A stretch of DNA of 64,000 bases from Phytopseudomonas seleniipraecipitans (GTDB lineage Bacteria > Pseudomonadota > Gammaproteobacteria > Pseudomonadales > Pseudomonadaceae), in assembly GCF_900102335.1 (NCBI RefSeq), contig NZ_FNBM01000012.1, forward strand, positions 1 to 64,000, written 5' to 3'. The notes beneath the pieces are model-generated. The model had not been told where the DNA came from, did not search any database, and worked only from the letters and a program-made list of their open reading frames with translations. The translations under genes and the position numbers were made by a program. Below, piece after piece: positions 1 to 8,204 of this stretch; within the stretch, counting starts at the first letter, position 1; each line of letters begins with the position of its first letter.

Positions 1-92
1 ATTTCCTGTCAAGCTGTTTTTGAAGAACTTTTTCTTTCTTCTCAACACCTTGCAGCGCCCCACCAGATCATCTTCTCTCCAGCGGGAGGCGA

Positions 93-120
93 ATTCTACA
101 GCGTTACAAACCGCTGTCAA
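93..120 (-). promoter_or_regulatory. rRNA-type sigma-70 promoter, reading left
   Basis: On the minus strand the sequence gives TTGACA, a 16-base spacer and TAGAAT, followed by a GC-rich discriminator. This near-consensus promoter points out of the left edge of the window. A further TTGACA lies on the same strand at 12-7, so another promoter probably continues beyond the edge. Stacked near-consensus promoters with GC-rich discriminators are typical of Pseudomonas rRNA operons; the RNA gene itself is not in the window, so its identity is inferred. Confidence 0.65.
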
Positions 121-198
121 CACCCTCTTTACCGCCTTCGATCAAACCTGATCGAACCATCAACAGAGTCACTCAAACCACCCTGTCGATGCCGGCGC

Positions 199-226
199 AT
201 TCTACTCGAATTCGCCGTCCGTGCAA
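199..226 (-). promoter_or_regulatory. second tandem rRNA-type promoter, reading left
   Basis: The minus strand shows TTGCAC, 16 bases and TAGAAT, then GCGCC. It lies 106 bp upstream of the previous promoter, with the same spacing and orientation. Confidence 0.6.
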
Positions 227-295
227 CCTTTATTTTCATCTAACTTCTTGTTTTACAAGGAGTTTTCAGATCAGGCCACGCCGGAAGTGGTGCGC

Positions 296-323
296 ATTAT
301 AGGCCGCCAGATTCCTAGGTCAA
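296..323 (-). promoter_or_regulatory. third tandem rRNA-type promoter, reading left
   Basis: The minus strand shows TTGACC, 16 bases and a perfect TATAAT, then GCGCACC. It is the outermost of three evenly spaced promoters (about 100 bp apart). No coding sequence is visible between 1 and 394; the whole stretch looks like the promoter and leader region of a stable RNA operon. Confidence 0.65.
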
Positions 324-394
324 CCGTTTATTTCACCTAACTGTAATAAAGCGACTTTTGGCCCCTTCTATACATAAGCAGCCTCTGCTGACAG

Positions 395-1957
395 CTATTT
401 CAGACCAAGGCGTTTCGCCAGGCGCTGCAGATTGGCGCGGTCCACATCCAACTCGCGAGCTACCCCGGCCCAGCGGCCGGCATGGCGCGCCAATGCTTTC
501 TTTATAAGGAGTCGCTGGTAATCATCCACCGCATCGCGCAGGCCCACGCCTGCCGATGACAGCTCGGCACCAGAGGCCAATGCACAGCCTGCTTCTATAT
601 AGGTAGCCGGCGAGGGCTGGAGATCCAGCGCGCCGCTATCAATGGTCAGAATCTGCGGACGCTCAGCGCTGGCTGACAAAGCCTTGATCGCTGCGCGGCC
701 AATCAAGTGTTCCAACTCTCGGACATTACCCGGCCAATCATGCTGCAACAGGGTTTGCTGAGCATCAGCAGCAAGACGCAGGCTGCGTAGCCCCAACCGC
801 GCCCGATTGTCTTCGAGGAAGTAGCCAGCAAGCAGCAGCACATCGCGACCGCGCTCGCGCAGCGCCGGGACTTTGAGTGGATACACGCTAAGGCGGTGAT
901 ACAGATCCGCTCGGAAGCGCCCGGCACGCACTTCCTCGGCCAGGTCACGGTTGGTGGCAGCCAATACGCGCACATCGACACGATGCTCGCGGTCCGAACC
1001 CACCCGCTGTAGCTGCCCACTCTGTAGCACACGCAAGAGCTTGGACTGGACTGCCAGCGGCAACTCGCCCACCTCGTCGAGAAACAGGGTGGCGCCATCG
1101 GCCACTTCGAACTTGCCGCGCCGCTCGCTTACCGCCCCCGAGAAGGCGCCGCGCACGTGACCGAACAGCTCGCTCTCGACCAGCGTATCCGGCAGCGCCG
1201 CGCAGTTGATGCTGACCATCGGCCGCGTGGCCCGGGATGACGCTGCGTGCAGCGCTTCCGCAACCAGCTCCTTACCCACGCCGGTCTCGCCACTGATGAG
1301 CACGGTCAGATCGCTGCCGCCGACCAGCTCGATTTCCTGCAACAGCGCCTTGTGCCTCGGGCTCTGGCCGATCATCTCCCGCGGGCGCAAGGCGTCGGCC
1401 GCCTGTTTATAGAGTTCGGCTCGGCGCTGTTCGTCCTCCACGCGCCCCATCAGCAGGCTGATTCGCTCGCTGGCCGCGACAGTCGCAGCAGCAAGGCTGG
1501 CAAAAGCCTCCAGCATGCCAAGGTCAACACGGCCAAAGCTGCTTGACTGCAGCGAGTCCAGGGTCAACAACCCCCAGAGTTGCTCCTTTATATACAGCGG
1601 ACAACCCAGACAGTCGTGCACCTCTAAATGACCGTGTTGCCCTTCGAGCAAACCGTCGTAGGGATCCGGCAGCTCGCAGTCGGCGGCAAAGCGGGTAGGC
1701 CCACGATGTTGCAGCAGCTCATGCAGGCGCGGGTGCTCATTCACCTTGAAGCGTCGCCCCATGGTGTCGGGGCTGAGCCCTTCTACCGATAACGGCACCA
1801 GTACATCACCATCGAGCCTGAGCAGCGCGACGGCATCACAGGGGAACAGCTGGCGCAGCGCGGCCAGCAGTCGTCGATAGCGTTCGCCCTCCGGCAGGTC
1901 ACGCGACAGGTCATCGACCAGCGGGAGCAAAGCAACCAGCAAGGGATTCGAAGTCAT
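395..1957 (-). CDS. norR: NorR/FhpR-type nitric-oxide-responsive sigma-54 activator
   Basis: This 520-residue enhancer-binding protein should sense nitric oxide through its N-terminal GAF domain (about 15-180) and drive sigma-54 transcription of the divergent flavohaemoglobin gene. The AAA+ domain has Walker A GETGVGKE near residue 225 and the sigma-54 contact loop near 270, here GAFSGA rather than GAFTGA, a conservative change. A Fis-type HTH ends the protein. A start 15 codons further upstream is open, but the ATG at 1957 has the family N-terminus (MTSNPLL). The orthologue next to fhp in P. aeruginosa is called FhpR. The family and the divergent partner agree, so the role is well supported. 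Confidence 0.92.
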   Translation of the reverse strand: MTSNPLLVALLPLVDDLSRDLPEGERYRRLLAALRQLFPCDAVALLRLDGDVLVPLSVEGLSPDTMGRRFKVNEHPRLHELLQHRGPTRFAADCELPDPYDGLLEGQHGHLEVHDCLGCPLYIKEQLWGLLTLDSLQSSSFGRVDLGMLEAFASLAAATVAASERISLLMGRVEDEQRRAELYKQAADALRPREMIGQSPRHKALLQEIELVGGSDLTVLISGETGVGKELVAEALHAASSRATRPMVSINCAALPDTLVESELFGHVRGAFSGAVSERRGKFEVADGATLFLDEVGELPLAVQSKLLRVLQSGQLQRVGSDREHRVDVRVLAATNRDLAEEVRAGRFRADLYHRLSVYPLKVPALRERGRDVLLLAGYFLEDNRARLGLRSLRLAADAQQTLLQHDWPGNVRELEHLIGRAAIKALSASAERPQILTIDSGALDLQPSPATYIEAGCALASGAELSSAGVGLRDAVDDYQRLLIKKALARHAGRWAGVARELDVDRANLQRLAKRLGLK

Positions 1958-2008
1958 AAAGACACCAAGAGAGTCATATCGACACAACCAAGCATAGGTC
2001 AAAAGGAC
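1953..2008. promoter_or_regulatory. three GT-N7-AC enhancer sites for NorR/FhpR
   Basis: Three 11-bp matches to the known NorR core GT-N7-AC lie at 1953-1963 (GTCATAAAGAC), 1973-1983 (GTCATATCGAC) and 1998-2008 (GTCAAAAGGAC), starting 20 and 25 bp apart. The first overlaps the norR start codon, so binding could also repress norR. They lie about 45-100 bp upstream of the sigma-54 promoter. Three sites are also found at E. coli norVW. Confidence 0.7.
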
Positions 2009-2049
2009 TCATAGCATAGGCAAGCCCAGTGTTCCAGAGGCCTGCAGAG

Positions 2050-2066
2050 TTGGCACGGTATCTGTA
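2050..2066 (+). promoter_or_regulatory. sigma-54 (-24/-12) promoter of fhp
   Basis: TTGGCACG at 2050-2057 and TGTA at 2063-2066 match the -24/-12 consensus, with GG and the -12 GT 12 bp apart. Transcription would begin near 2076. The promoter lies between the NorR-type sites and the flavohaemoglobin gene, where it is expected. Confidence 0.75.
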
Positions 2067-2113
2067 ACGAGCACAGCAGAAACTTTTCATGCCTCGCGAT
2101 AGGAACCATGACC

Positions 2114-3295
2114 ATGCTGACCAGCCAACAACGCACCATCATCAAAGCCACTGTCCCTTTACTGGAAACCGGCGGCGAAGCCCTGACCCGGCACTTCTAC
2201 GCCATGATGCTCGAGGAATACCCTGAGGTACGCGTATTGTTCAACCAGGCTCACCAGGCCAGCGGCGAACAGCAGCGTGCACTGGCCAATGGCGTATTGA
2301 TGTATGCGCGACACATCGATCAGCTCGAAGCCTTAGGCCCCCTGGTGGGGCGCATCGTCAACAAGCACGTGTCGCTGCAGATTCTGCCGGAGCACTACCC
2401 CATCGTTGGCAACTGCCTGCTACGGGCCATCCGCGAAGTGCTCGGCGCAGAGATCGCCACCGACGAAGTGATCGAAGCCTGGGGCGCCGCGTATGGGCAA
2501 CTGGCAGAGATCCTTATTGGTGCCGAGGAAAGCGCTTACCGTGAACACGAACAGGCGCAGGGCGGCTGGCGGGGTTCGCGAGATTTCAAGGTGACCGCGA
2601 AAACGGTTGAGAGCGAGGAAGTCACCTCGTTCCACCTGGCGCCTGTTGATGGCGGTGCGGTACTGATTCAGCAACCCGGTCAGTACATTGGCCTGCGCAT
2701 GGTCATCGATGGCCAGGAGCAGCGCCGCAATTACTCGCTCTCCGCGCTCGGCAATGGCCGCGAGTACCGCATCAGCGTGAAACGTGAGGCGGGCGGCAAG
2801 GTCTCCAACTACCTGCACGACCACATCCAGATCGGTGACACCCTGGAGCTGTTCCCGCCGGCCGGCGACTTCGTGCTCAACCCGTCGGACAAGCCCCTGG
2901 CATTGATCACCGCTGGCGTGGGCATTACGCCGGCACTGGCGATGGTGGAAGCGGCGCGGGACAGCGGTCGCCCGATTCACTTCATTCACTACGCACGGCA
3001 TGGCGGCGTGCACGCTTTCAAGCAGTGGGTCGAAGCGCAGAGCCGTGATTATCCGCAGATCAGCTGCCGGTTCATCTACAGCGAGCCGCGCGATGGCGAT
3101 CAACCGCACGCCGAGGGAATGGTCAGCCGTGAGCAGTTGGCCGAGTGGCTGCCTGCAGAGCGCGATCTGGACGCCTACTTTCTCGGCCCGAAACCTTTCA
3201 TGGCCACGGTGAAGCGTCATCTGCAGGATATCGGCGTTCCCGCAGCGCAGTGCCGCTATGAGTTTTTTGGCCCGGCGGCTGAACTGGACGCGTGA
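2114..3295 (+). CDS. fhp: flavohaemoglobin, nitric oxide dioxygenase
   Basis: This 393-residue protein should oxidise nitric oxide to nitrate with oxygen and NAD(P)H. The globin domain covers about 1-140 with proximal haem His85, Tyr29 and Gln53 in the usual places; an FAD-binding domain (RRNYSLS motif) and an NAD-binding domain (GVGITPALAM) follow. An ATG six bases upstream (2108) is also in frame, but AGGA at 2101-2104 is well spaced only for 2114, and this start gives the family numbering. It sits downstream of a sigma-54 promoter and three NorR sites, so induction by nitric oxide is expected. Confidence 0.95.
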   Translation: MLTSQQRTIIKATVPLLETGGEALTRHFYAMMLEEYPEVRVLFNQAHQASGEQQRALANGVLMYARHIDQLEALGPLVGRIVNKHVSLQILPEHYPIVGNCLLRAIREVLGAEIATDEVIEAWGAAYGQLAEILIGAEESAYREHEQAQGGWRGSRDFKVTAKTVESEEVTSFHLAPVDGGAVLIQQPGQYIGLRMVIDGQEQRRNYSLSALGNGREYRISVKREAGGKVSNYLHDHIQIGDTLELFPPAGDFVLNPSDKPLALITAGVGITPALAMVEAARDSGRPIHFIHYARHGGVHAFKQWVEAQSRDYPQISCRFIYSEPRDGDQPHAEGMVSREQLAEWLPAERDLDAYFLGPKPFMATVKRHLQDIGVPAAQCRYEFFGPAAELDA

Positions 3296-3309
3296 ATCGT
3301 TCCCTGGAT

Positions 3310-3329
3310 GCCCCGACCATGGTCGGGGC
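3310..3329. terminator. perfect palindrome between convergent genes
   Basis: GCCCCGACCATGGTCGGGGC is a perfect 20-bp inverted repeat 15 bp after the fhp stop and 13 bp before the end of the convergent CoA-transferase gene. There is no clear T-run, so it may be a weak bidirectional terminator or an mRNA-stabilising hairpin. Confidence 0.45.
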
Positions 3330-3341
3330 AAACCTGAAGAA

Positions 3342-4565
3342 TCAAATTACGCCCTGACTGCGCAGTACCGCGATCTGGCTGGTATCCAACCCCAGCACGT
3401 CGCTCAGTACCCGCTCGGTGTGCTCGCCTAACAGCGGCGGCGCCTGGCGGTATTCAACGGGGCTGGCCGACAGCCGCAGCGGACTGGCTACCTGTGGCGT
3501 ACTGCCAGCGAGTGGGTGCGGCAGGTCGATCCGCAAGCCGCGGGCGATAACCTGCGGGTCGGCGAATACCTGTTCAAGATCATTGACCGGCCCACACGGC
3601 ACGCCAGCGGCTTCCAGCACGCTGACCCATTCTGCAGTGGTACGGAACACGGTGACCTGACGGATCAGCGGAATCAGCTCGGCGCGATGGGCGACGCGCT
3701 GACCATTGCTAGAGAAACGCGGGTCGCTGCCCCACTCCACATGCCCGGCCACTTCGCAGAACTTGCGAAACTGGCTGTCGTTGCCAACCGTGAGGATCAA
3801 GTCGCCATCGGCAGTCGGAAATGCCTGATACGGCACGATATTGGGGTGCGCATTACCCAGGCGCTTCGGAGAAACACCGGTGGTCAGGTAATTCATCGCC
3901 TGATTGGCAAGGCACGCGACCTGCACGTCGAGCAGTGCCATGTCGATGTGCTGGCCTTCGCCGGTCTTCTCGCGATGCGCCAGGGCCGCCAACACGGCAA
4001 CCGTGGCATACAACCCAGTAAGGATATCGGTCAGGGCGACGCCGACCTTGACCGGGCCACCGCCCTCCCCGCTATCAGGATGCCCGGTGAGGCTCATCAG
4101 GCCGCCGAGCCCCTGGATCATGAAGTCGTAGCCGGCCCGTTTGGCGTACGGGCCGCTCTGGCCGAAGCCGGTGATGGAGCAGTAGATCAATCGCGGATTG
4201 ATCGCCTTCAGGCTGGCGTAATCCAGTCCGTAGGCAGCCAGGCCACCCACCTTGAAGTTCTCGATGAGGATGTCCGACTTGCTCGCCAACTCGCGCACCA
4301 GACGCTGACCTTCCGCCTGGGTGAAGTCGAGGGTCAACGATTGCTTGTTGCGGTTGGCCGAGAGGAAATAGGCGGCCTCGCTGGTATCGCACCCCTCGTC
4401 GTTACGCAGGTAGGGCGGGCCCCAGTGGCGGGTATCGTCGCCAACGCGCGGGCGTTCGACCTTGATTACCTCAGCACCAAGGTCGGCAAGGTTCTGCCCG
4501 CACCAGGGGCCGGCGAGCACGCGGGACAAATCGAGCACGCGGAGATGGGACAGGGCACCGGACAT
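3342..4565 (-). CDS. gcdG: family III CoA-transferase of glutarate catabolism
   Basis: A 407-residue CaiB/BaiF-type CoA-transferase, probably moving CoA from succinyl-CoA to glutarate to form glutaryl-CoA. The N-terminus (HLRVLDLSRVLAGPWC) and the GVALTDILTG segment, which carries the expected catalytic Asp, are typical. The ATG at 4565 fits the family; an ATG at 4580 would add five residues. It lies directly downstream of glutaryl-CoA dehydrogenase on the same strand, separated by a short palindrome, as in P. aeruginosa. The substrate is inferred from this context. Confidence 0.85.
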   Translation of the reverse strand: MSGALSHLRVLDLSRVLAGPWCGQNLADLGAEVIKVERPRVGDDTRHWGPPYLRNDEGCDTSEAAYFLSANRNKQSLTLDFTQAEGQRLVRELASKSDILIENFKVGGLAAYGLDYASLKAINPRLIYCSITGFGQSGPYAKRAGYDFMIQGLGGLMSLTGHPDSGEGGGPVKVGVALTDILTGLYATVAVLAALAHREKTGEGQHIDMALLDVQVACLANQAMNYLTTGVSPKRLGNAHPNIVPYQAFPTADGDLILTVGNDSQFRKFCEVAGHVEWGSDPRFSSNGQRVAHRAELIPLIRQVTVFRTTAEWVSVLEAAGVPCGPVNDLEQVFADPQVIARGLRIDLPHPLAGSTPQVASPLRLSASPVEYRQAPPLLGEHTERVLSDVLGLDTSQIAVLRSQGVI

Positions 4566-4609
4566 AGAAAGCAGCCTCATGAGACGGTGACGCGAGCGTC
4601 ACAGGCGGC

Positions 4610-4632
4610 GTTCCCACGCCGAGCATGGGAAC
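4610..4632. repeat. short palindromic repeat between gcdG and gcdH
   Basis: GTTCCCA at 4610-4616 and TGGGAAC at 4626-4632 are perfect inverted arms around a 9-base loop. This resembles the REP-like extragenic palindromes common in Pseudomonas genomes. It may act as an intercistronic hairpin. Confidence 0.5.
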
Positions 4633-4641
4633 GATCAACAA

Positions 4642-5823
4642 TCAGAAGAACGCTTGAATGCCGGTCTGCGCGCGGCCAAGAATCAGCGCGTGCACGTCAT
4701 GGGTACCCTCATAGGTGTTCACCACCTCCAGGTTGACCAGGTGGCGCGCCACGCCGAACTCGTCGCTGATGCCATTACCGCCGAGCATGTCGCGGGCCAT
4801 GCGCGCGACATCCAGCGCCTTGCCGCAGCTGTTGCGCTTCATGATCGAGGTGATTTCCACCGCCGCCGTGCCTTCATCCTTCATTCGCCCCAGGCGCAGA
4901 CAACCTTGCAGGGCGAGGGTGATTTCGGTCTGCATGTCGGCCAGCTTCTTCTGAATCAACTGATTGGCGGCCAGCGGACGGCCGAACTGTTGGCGATCCA
5001 GGGTGTACTGACGTGCGGTGTGCCAACACGCCTCGGCTGCGCCCAGCGCGCCCCAGCTGATGCCGTAGCGGGCAGAGTTCAGGCAGGTGAACGGGCCGCG
5101 CAGACCGCGCACATCCGGGAAGGCGTTTTCTTCGGGACAGAACACGTTGTCCATGACCACCTCGCCGGTGATCGAGGCACGCAGCCCGACCTTGCCGTGG
5201 ATCGCCGGGGCGGACAGACCTTCCCAGCCCTTTTCCAGCACGAAGCCGCGAATCTCACCAGCGTCATCCTTGGCCCAGACCACGAAGACATCCGCGATGG
5301 GCGAATTGGTTATCCACATCTTGCTGCCACTCAGGCGATAGCCGCCGTCGACCTTCTTCGCCCGGGTGATCATCGCGCCGGGGTCCGAGCCATGGTTGGG
5401 CTCGGTGAGGCCGAAGCAGCCGATGTATTCACCGGAGGCCAGCTTGGGCAGGTATTTCTGTTTGGTGGCTTCATTGCCGAACTCGAAAATCGGCACCATC
5501 ACCAATGACGACTGCACGCTCATCATCGAGCGATAGCCGGAATCGATGCGCTCCACTTCACGGGCGATCAGGCCGTAACACACATAATTGAGACCGCTGC
5601 CGCCGTAGGCCTCGGGGATCGTCGCGCCGAGCAGGCCGGTTTCGCCCATCTCGCGGAAGATCGCGGGATCGGTCTTTTCATGGCGGAACGCCTCAAGAAC
5701 CCGAGGTGCCAACTTGTCAGCGGCGAACTGCTCGGCGCTGTCGCGCACCATGCGTTCCTCTTCGGTGAGTTGCTGGTCCAGTAGCAGCGGGTCGATCCAG
5801 TTGAAGCTTGCCTTGGCGGCCAT
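4642..5823 (-). CDS. gcdH: glutaryl-CoA dehydrogenase
   Basis: This 393-residue acyl-CoA dehydrogenase should oxidise and decarboxylate glutaryl-CoA to crotonyl-CoA, using FAD, in the glutarate branch of lysine degradation. It has the FAD-contact motif FGLTEPNHGSD and, near residue 372, the catalytic Glu in NTYEGTHDVHALILGRA, a segment characteristic of GcdH. The length is normal. It forms a likely operon with the CoA-transferase and is divergent from the LysR regulator gene. Confidence 0.95.
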   Translation of the reverse strand: MAAKASFNWIDPLLLDQQLTEEERMVRDSAEQFAADKLAPRVLEAFRHEKTDPAIFREMGETGLLGATIPEAYGGSGLNYVCYGLIAREVERIDSGYRSMMSVQSSLVMVPIFEFGNEATKQKYLPKLASGEYIGCFGLTEPNHGSDPGAMITRAKKVDGGYRLSGSKMWITNSPIADVFVVWAKDDAGEIRGFVLEKGWEGLSAPAIHGKVGLRASITGEVVMDNVFCPEENAFPDVRGLRGPFTCLNSARYGISWGALGAAEACWHTARQYTLDRQQFGRPLAANQLIQKKLADMQTEITLALQGCLRLGRMKDEGTAAVEITSIMKRNSCGKALDVARMARDMLGGNGISDEFGVARHLVNLEVVNTYEGTHDVHALILGRAQTGIQAFF

Positions 5824-5939
5824 CGCGCATTCCTCGAGCGTGAATGGTTCTATTCGGGCTTAGCCTAGGCAGCGACAGGCCGATCGACAAACGAGTAATT
5901 CGCACGCAGTTGTGCACAAAGCTCACTCCGGGATAAGTT

Positions 5940-5960
5940 GATGGCCTTATTAGAGCCATC
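5940..5960. promoter_or_regulatory. candidate GcdR operator
   Basis: GATGGC at 5940-5945 and GCCATC at 5955-5960 form an inverted repeat with a 9-base centre, a common LysR-type geometry. It lies between the divergent gcdH and gcdR genes, 20 bp before the regulator start. The assignment is inference. Confidence 0.4.
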
Positions 5961-5979
5961 ATTAGTGAGGCGTCCGCAC

Positions 5980-6879
5980 ATGCGCCGTAGAATCCCCTCC
6001 ACGGCGGCACTGATCGCCTTCGAGGCCTCGGCCCGCCACCAGAGCTTCACCCGCGCTGCCGATGAATTGGCGCTGACCCAGGGCGCCATTTGCCGGCAAA
6101 TCGCCGGACTGGAGGAATTCCTCGGCGTGGAGCTGTTTCGCCGCTCACGCCGTGGCGTAGTACTCACCGAAGCGGGCACCGCGTATGCCGGCAAGGTCGC
6201 CGCCCAACTCGATGCAGTGGAGCGCGACACCCTTGCGCTGATGGGCGCCCAAGGCGCGATGAGCCTGGAGCTGGCCGTGGTGCCAACGTTCGCCACCCAA
6301 TGGCTGCTGCCGCGGCTAAAGGATTTTCAGTGCTTGCACCCGGAAGTCACCGTACACCTGACCAATCGCACCCGGCCGTTCCTGTTTGCCGACACCGGCT
6401 TCGACGCGGCGATCTACTTTGGCGACGGCGATTGGTCGGGTACCGATGCGCACTTCCTGATGCACGAGCACTTGATGCCCGTGTGTAGCCCTGCCCTGCT
6501 CGGCGGCCACCCCGCCAGTGCCGAACGCATCGCCGAACTGCCGTTGCTGCAACAGAGCACCCGGCCCTACGCCTGGCGCCAGTGGTTTGCGGCGCAGGGG
6601 ATGAATGTTGGCCGCGACATGACCGGCCCGCGCCTGGAGCTGTTCTCGATGCTCGCCCAGGCGGCCTGCCACGAGATGGGCGTGGCGCTGATTCCACCGT
6701 TCCTGATCCAGCGCGAGCTGGCCGACGGCAGCCTGGTGGTCGCCCTCGACCGCCCGGTACCGGATCACGGCCGCGCCTATTACCTGACAGTGCCGGAACG
6801 CAAGGTCGAGTCAGCGGCGCTGAAAGCCTTCCGGGACTGGCTACTTCGAGAAGCGCGGCTATATGCAATTGACGGCTGA
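5980..6879 (+). CDS. gcdR: LysR-type regulator of glutarate catabolism
   Basis: A 299-residue LysR-family regulator. The N-terminal winged HTH (about residues 5-65, FEASARHQSFTRAADELALT) is of the GcvA subtype and the C-terminal part is a substrate-binding effector domain. Divergence from gcdH-gcdG and the matching P. aeruginosa order indicate control of glutarate use, with glutarate as probable inducer. The ATG at 5980 gives the family N-terminus; an upstream TTG at 5938 would run through the candidate operator and is not preferred. Confidence 0.85.
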   Translation: MRRRIPSTAALIAFEASARHQSFTRAADELALTQGAICRQIAGLEEFLGVELFRRSRRGVVLTEAGTAYAGKVAAQLDAVERDTLALMGAQGAMSLELAVVPTFATQWLLPRLKDFQCLHPEVTVHLTNRTRPFLFADTGFDAAIYFGDGDWSGTDAHFLMHEHLMPVCSPALLGGHPASAERIAELPLLQQSTRPYAWRQWFAAQGMNVGRDMTGPRLELFSMLAQAACHEMGVALIPPFLIQRELADGSLVVALDRPVPDHGRAYYLTVPERKVESAALKAFRDWLLREARLYAIDG

Positions 6880-7130
6880 GCTGCCAGGGATAACTGCAGG
6901 AAACGCAAGCAGCAGCCAAGCTGGGCGGCACTCTTTTACACCGCTGCGATTGTTCGATATGACGTAGAACCCTCCTGTATGTGGTTGGCGAATTAGTACC
7001 TTGGCCTCATGTGCTGAAAGGCCTCGACGCTGTGCCGATTTCGTCATCACCCTCGCGCAAATCCTTCAAGCCGCGCCGCCCGCCTCGCGTCACGCTGTAG
7101 CCATCCAAACCGGCAGACAGGCGCAGCCCC

Positions 7131-8204
7131 ATGAAACGCATCGAGGTTATCGATTCCCATACCGGCGGTGAGCCGACTCGTCTGGTCGTCAGCGGCTTTC
7201 CTGATCTGGGCACGGGCAGCATGGCCGAGCGCAAACAGCTGCTGGCCAGCGAGCATGACGACTGGCGCAGCGCCTGCATTCTCGAGCCGCGCGGCAGCGA
7301 TGTGCTAGTCGGCGCCCTGCTTTGCGAGCCGGTCGACCCGAGCGCCTGTGCCGGGGTGATCTTCTTCAACAACACCGGTTACCTCGGCATGTGCGGCCAC
7401 GGCACCATTGGCCTGGTGGTATCGCTGGCGCACATGGGCCGCATCGGCGCGGGGGTGCACAAGATCGAAACGCCAGTGGGTACGGTCGAAGCGACCCTCC
7501 ACGAGGACCGCTCGGTAAGCGTGCGCAATGTGCCGTCCTACCGCTACCGTCAGGCCGTCGAACTGCACGTGCCGGGGCATGGCATGGTGGCCGGCGATAT
7601 CGCCTGGGGCGGTAACTGGTTCTTTCTGATCGCCGATCACGGCCAACGCATCGCCGGCGACAACGTCGAGGCCCTCACGGCCTATACCTACGCCGTACAG
7701 AAGGCGCTGGAAGATCAGGGCATTCGTGGCGAGGACGGCGGCCTGATCGATCATATCGAGCTGTTTGCAGAAGATGAACAAGCCGAAGGCTCGCAGCCAA
7801 GCGTCGCGAGCGAAGAGGAGGCAAGGCGGGAGCTGGCGAAAAAGCGCAGTTTACTGGCTGTAAACGAGCATTTTTCGCCAGCTCCCAACGCAGCATCATC
7901 GAGCGCAGCAGCTTCGCTGCGAGCCGACAGCCGGAACTTCGTGCTGTGTCCTGGCAAGGCCTACGACCGCTCGCCCTGTGGCACCGGCACCAGCGCCAAG
8001 CTGGCCTGCCTGGCTGCCGATGGCAAACTGCAACCCGGCGAAATCTGGCGCCAGGCCAGCGTGATCGGCAGCCTGTTCGAAGGCTCCTTCGAATGGCAGG
8101 GCGACAAGGTGATCCCCACCATCCGCGGGCGCGCCAACATCAGCGCCGAGGCCACCCTGCTGCTCGAGCAGGACGACCCGTTCGCCTGGGGCATCCGCCC
8201 ATGA
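7131..8204 (+). CDS. lhpA: 4-hydroxyproline 2-epimerase with an in-frame insert
   Basis: A proline-racemase-family enzyme converting trans-4-hydroxy-L-proline to cis-4-hydroxy-D-proline, the first catabolic step. The catalytic pair is Cys88 (GMCGHG) and Cys283 (DRSPCGTGTS). Family members have about 310 residues and the second Cys near 236; this one has 357 because about 47 Ala/Ser/Glu-rich residues interrupt it near 218-264. The insert is encoded by a palindromic DNA element flanked by AGCCGA repeats. Without it, Cys283 becomes 236. The insert lies just before a conserved segment, so whether the enzyme tolerates it is unknown. The gene opens a four-gene operon with ATGA overlap to lhpB. Confidence 0.93.
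   Translation: MKRIEVIDSHTGGEPTRLVVSGFPDLGTGSMAERKQLLASEHDDWRSACILEPRGSDVLVGALLCEPVDPSACAGVIFFNNTGYLGMCGHGTIGLVVSLAHMGRIGAGVHKIETPVGTVEATLHEDRSVSVRNVPSYRYRQAVELHVPGHGMVAGDIAWGGNWFFLIADHGQRIAGDNVEALTAYTYAVQKALEDQGIRGEDGGLIDHIELFAEDEQAEGSQPSVASEEEARRELAKKRSLLAVNEHFSPAPNAASSSAAASLRADSRNFVLCPGKAYDRSPCGTGTSAKLACLAADGKLQPGEIWRQASVIGSLFEGSFEWQGDKVIPTIRGRANISAEATLLLEQDDPFAWGIRP
7781..7927. repeat. palindromic element inserted in frame in lhpA
   Basis: Two nested inverted repeats are visible. Outer arms GGCTCGCAGC (7788-7797) and GCTGCGAGCC (7916-7925) enclose inner arms GGGAGCTGGCGAAAAA and TTTTTCGCCAGCTCCC (about 7830-7886). AGCCGA occurs on both sides (7781-7786, 7922-7927) like a target duplication. 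The net insertion is 141 bp, exactly 47 codons with no stop. It has no coding capacity of its own, so it would be a non-autonomous MITE- or REP-like element. No second copy is seen in this window. Confidence 0.75.

Noticed and set aside
3516..4736. 406-codon open frame antisense to the CoA-transferase gene
   Set aside because: It spans the gcdG gene and its upstream gap and has no family resemblance.
7788..7925. lhpA insert considered as an assembly or frameshift artefact
   Set aside because: The insert keeps the frame exactly, has ordered nested inverted repeats and flanking direct repeats, so a mobile element is more likely.
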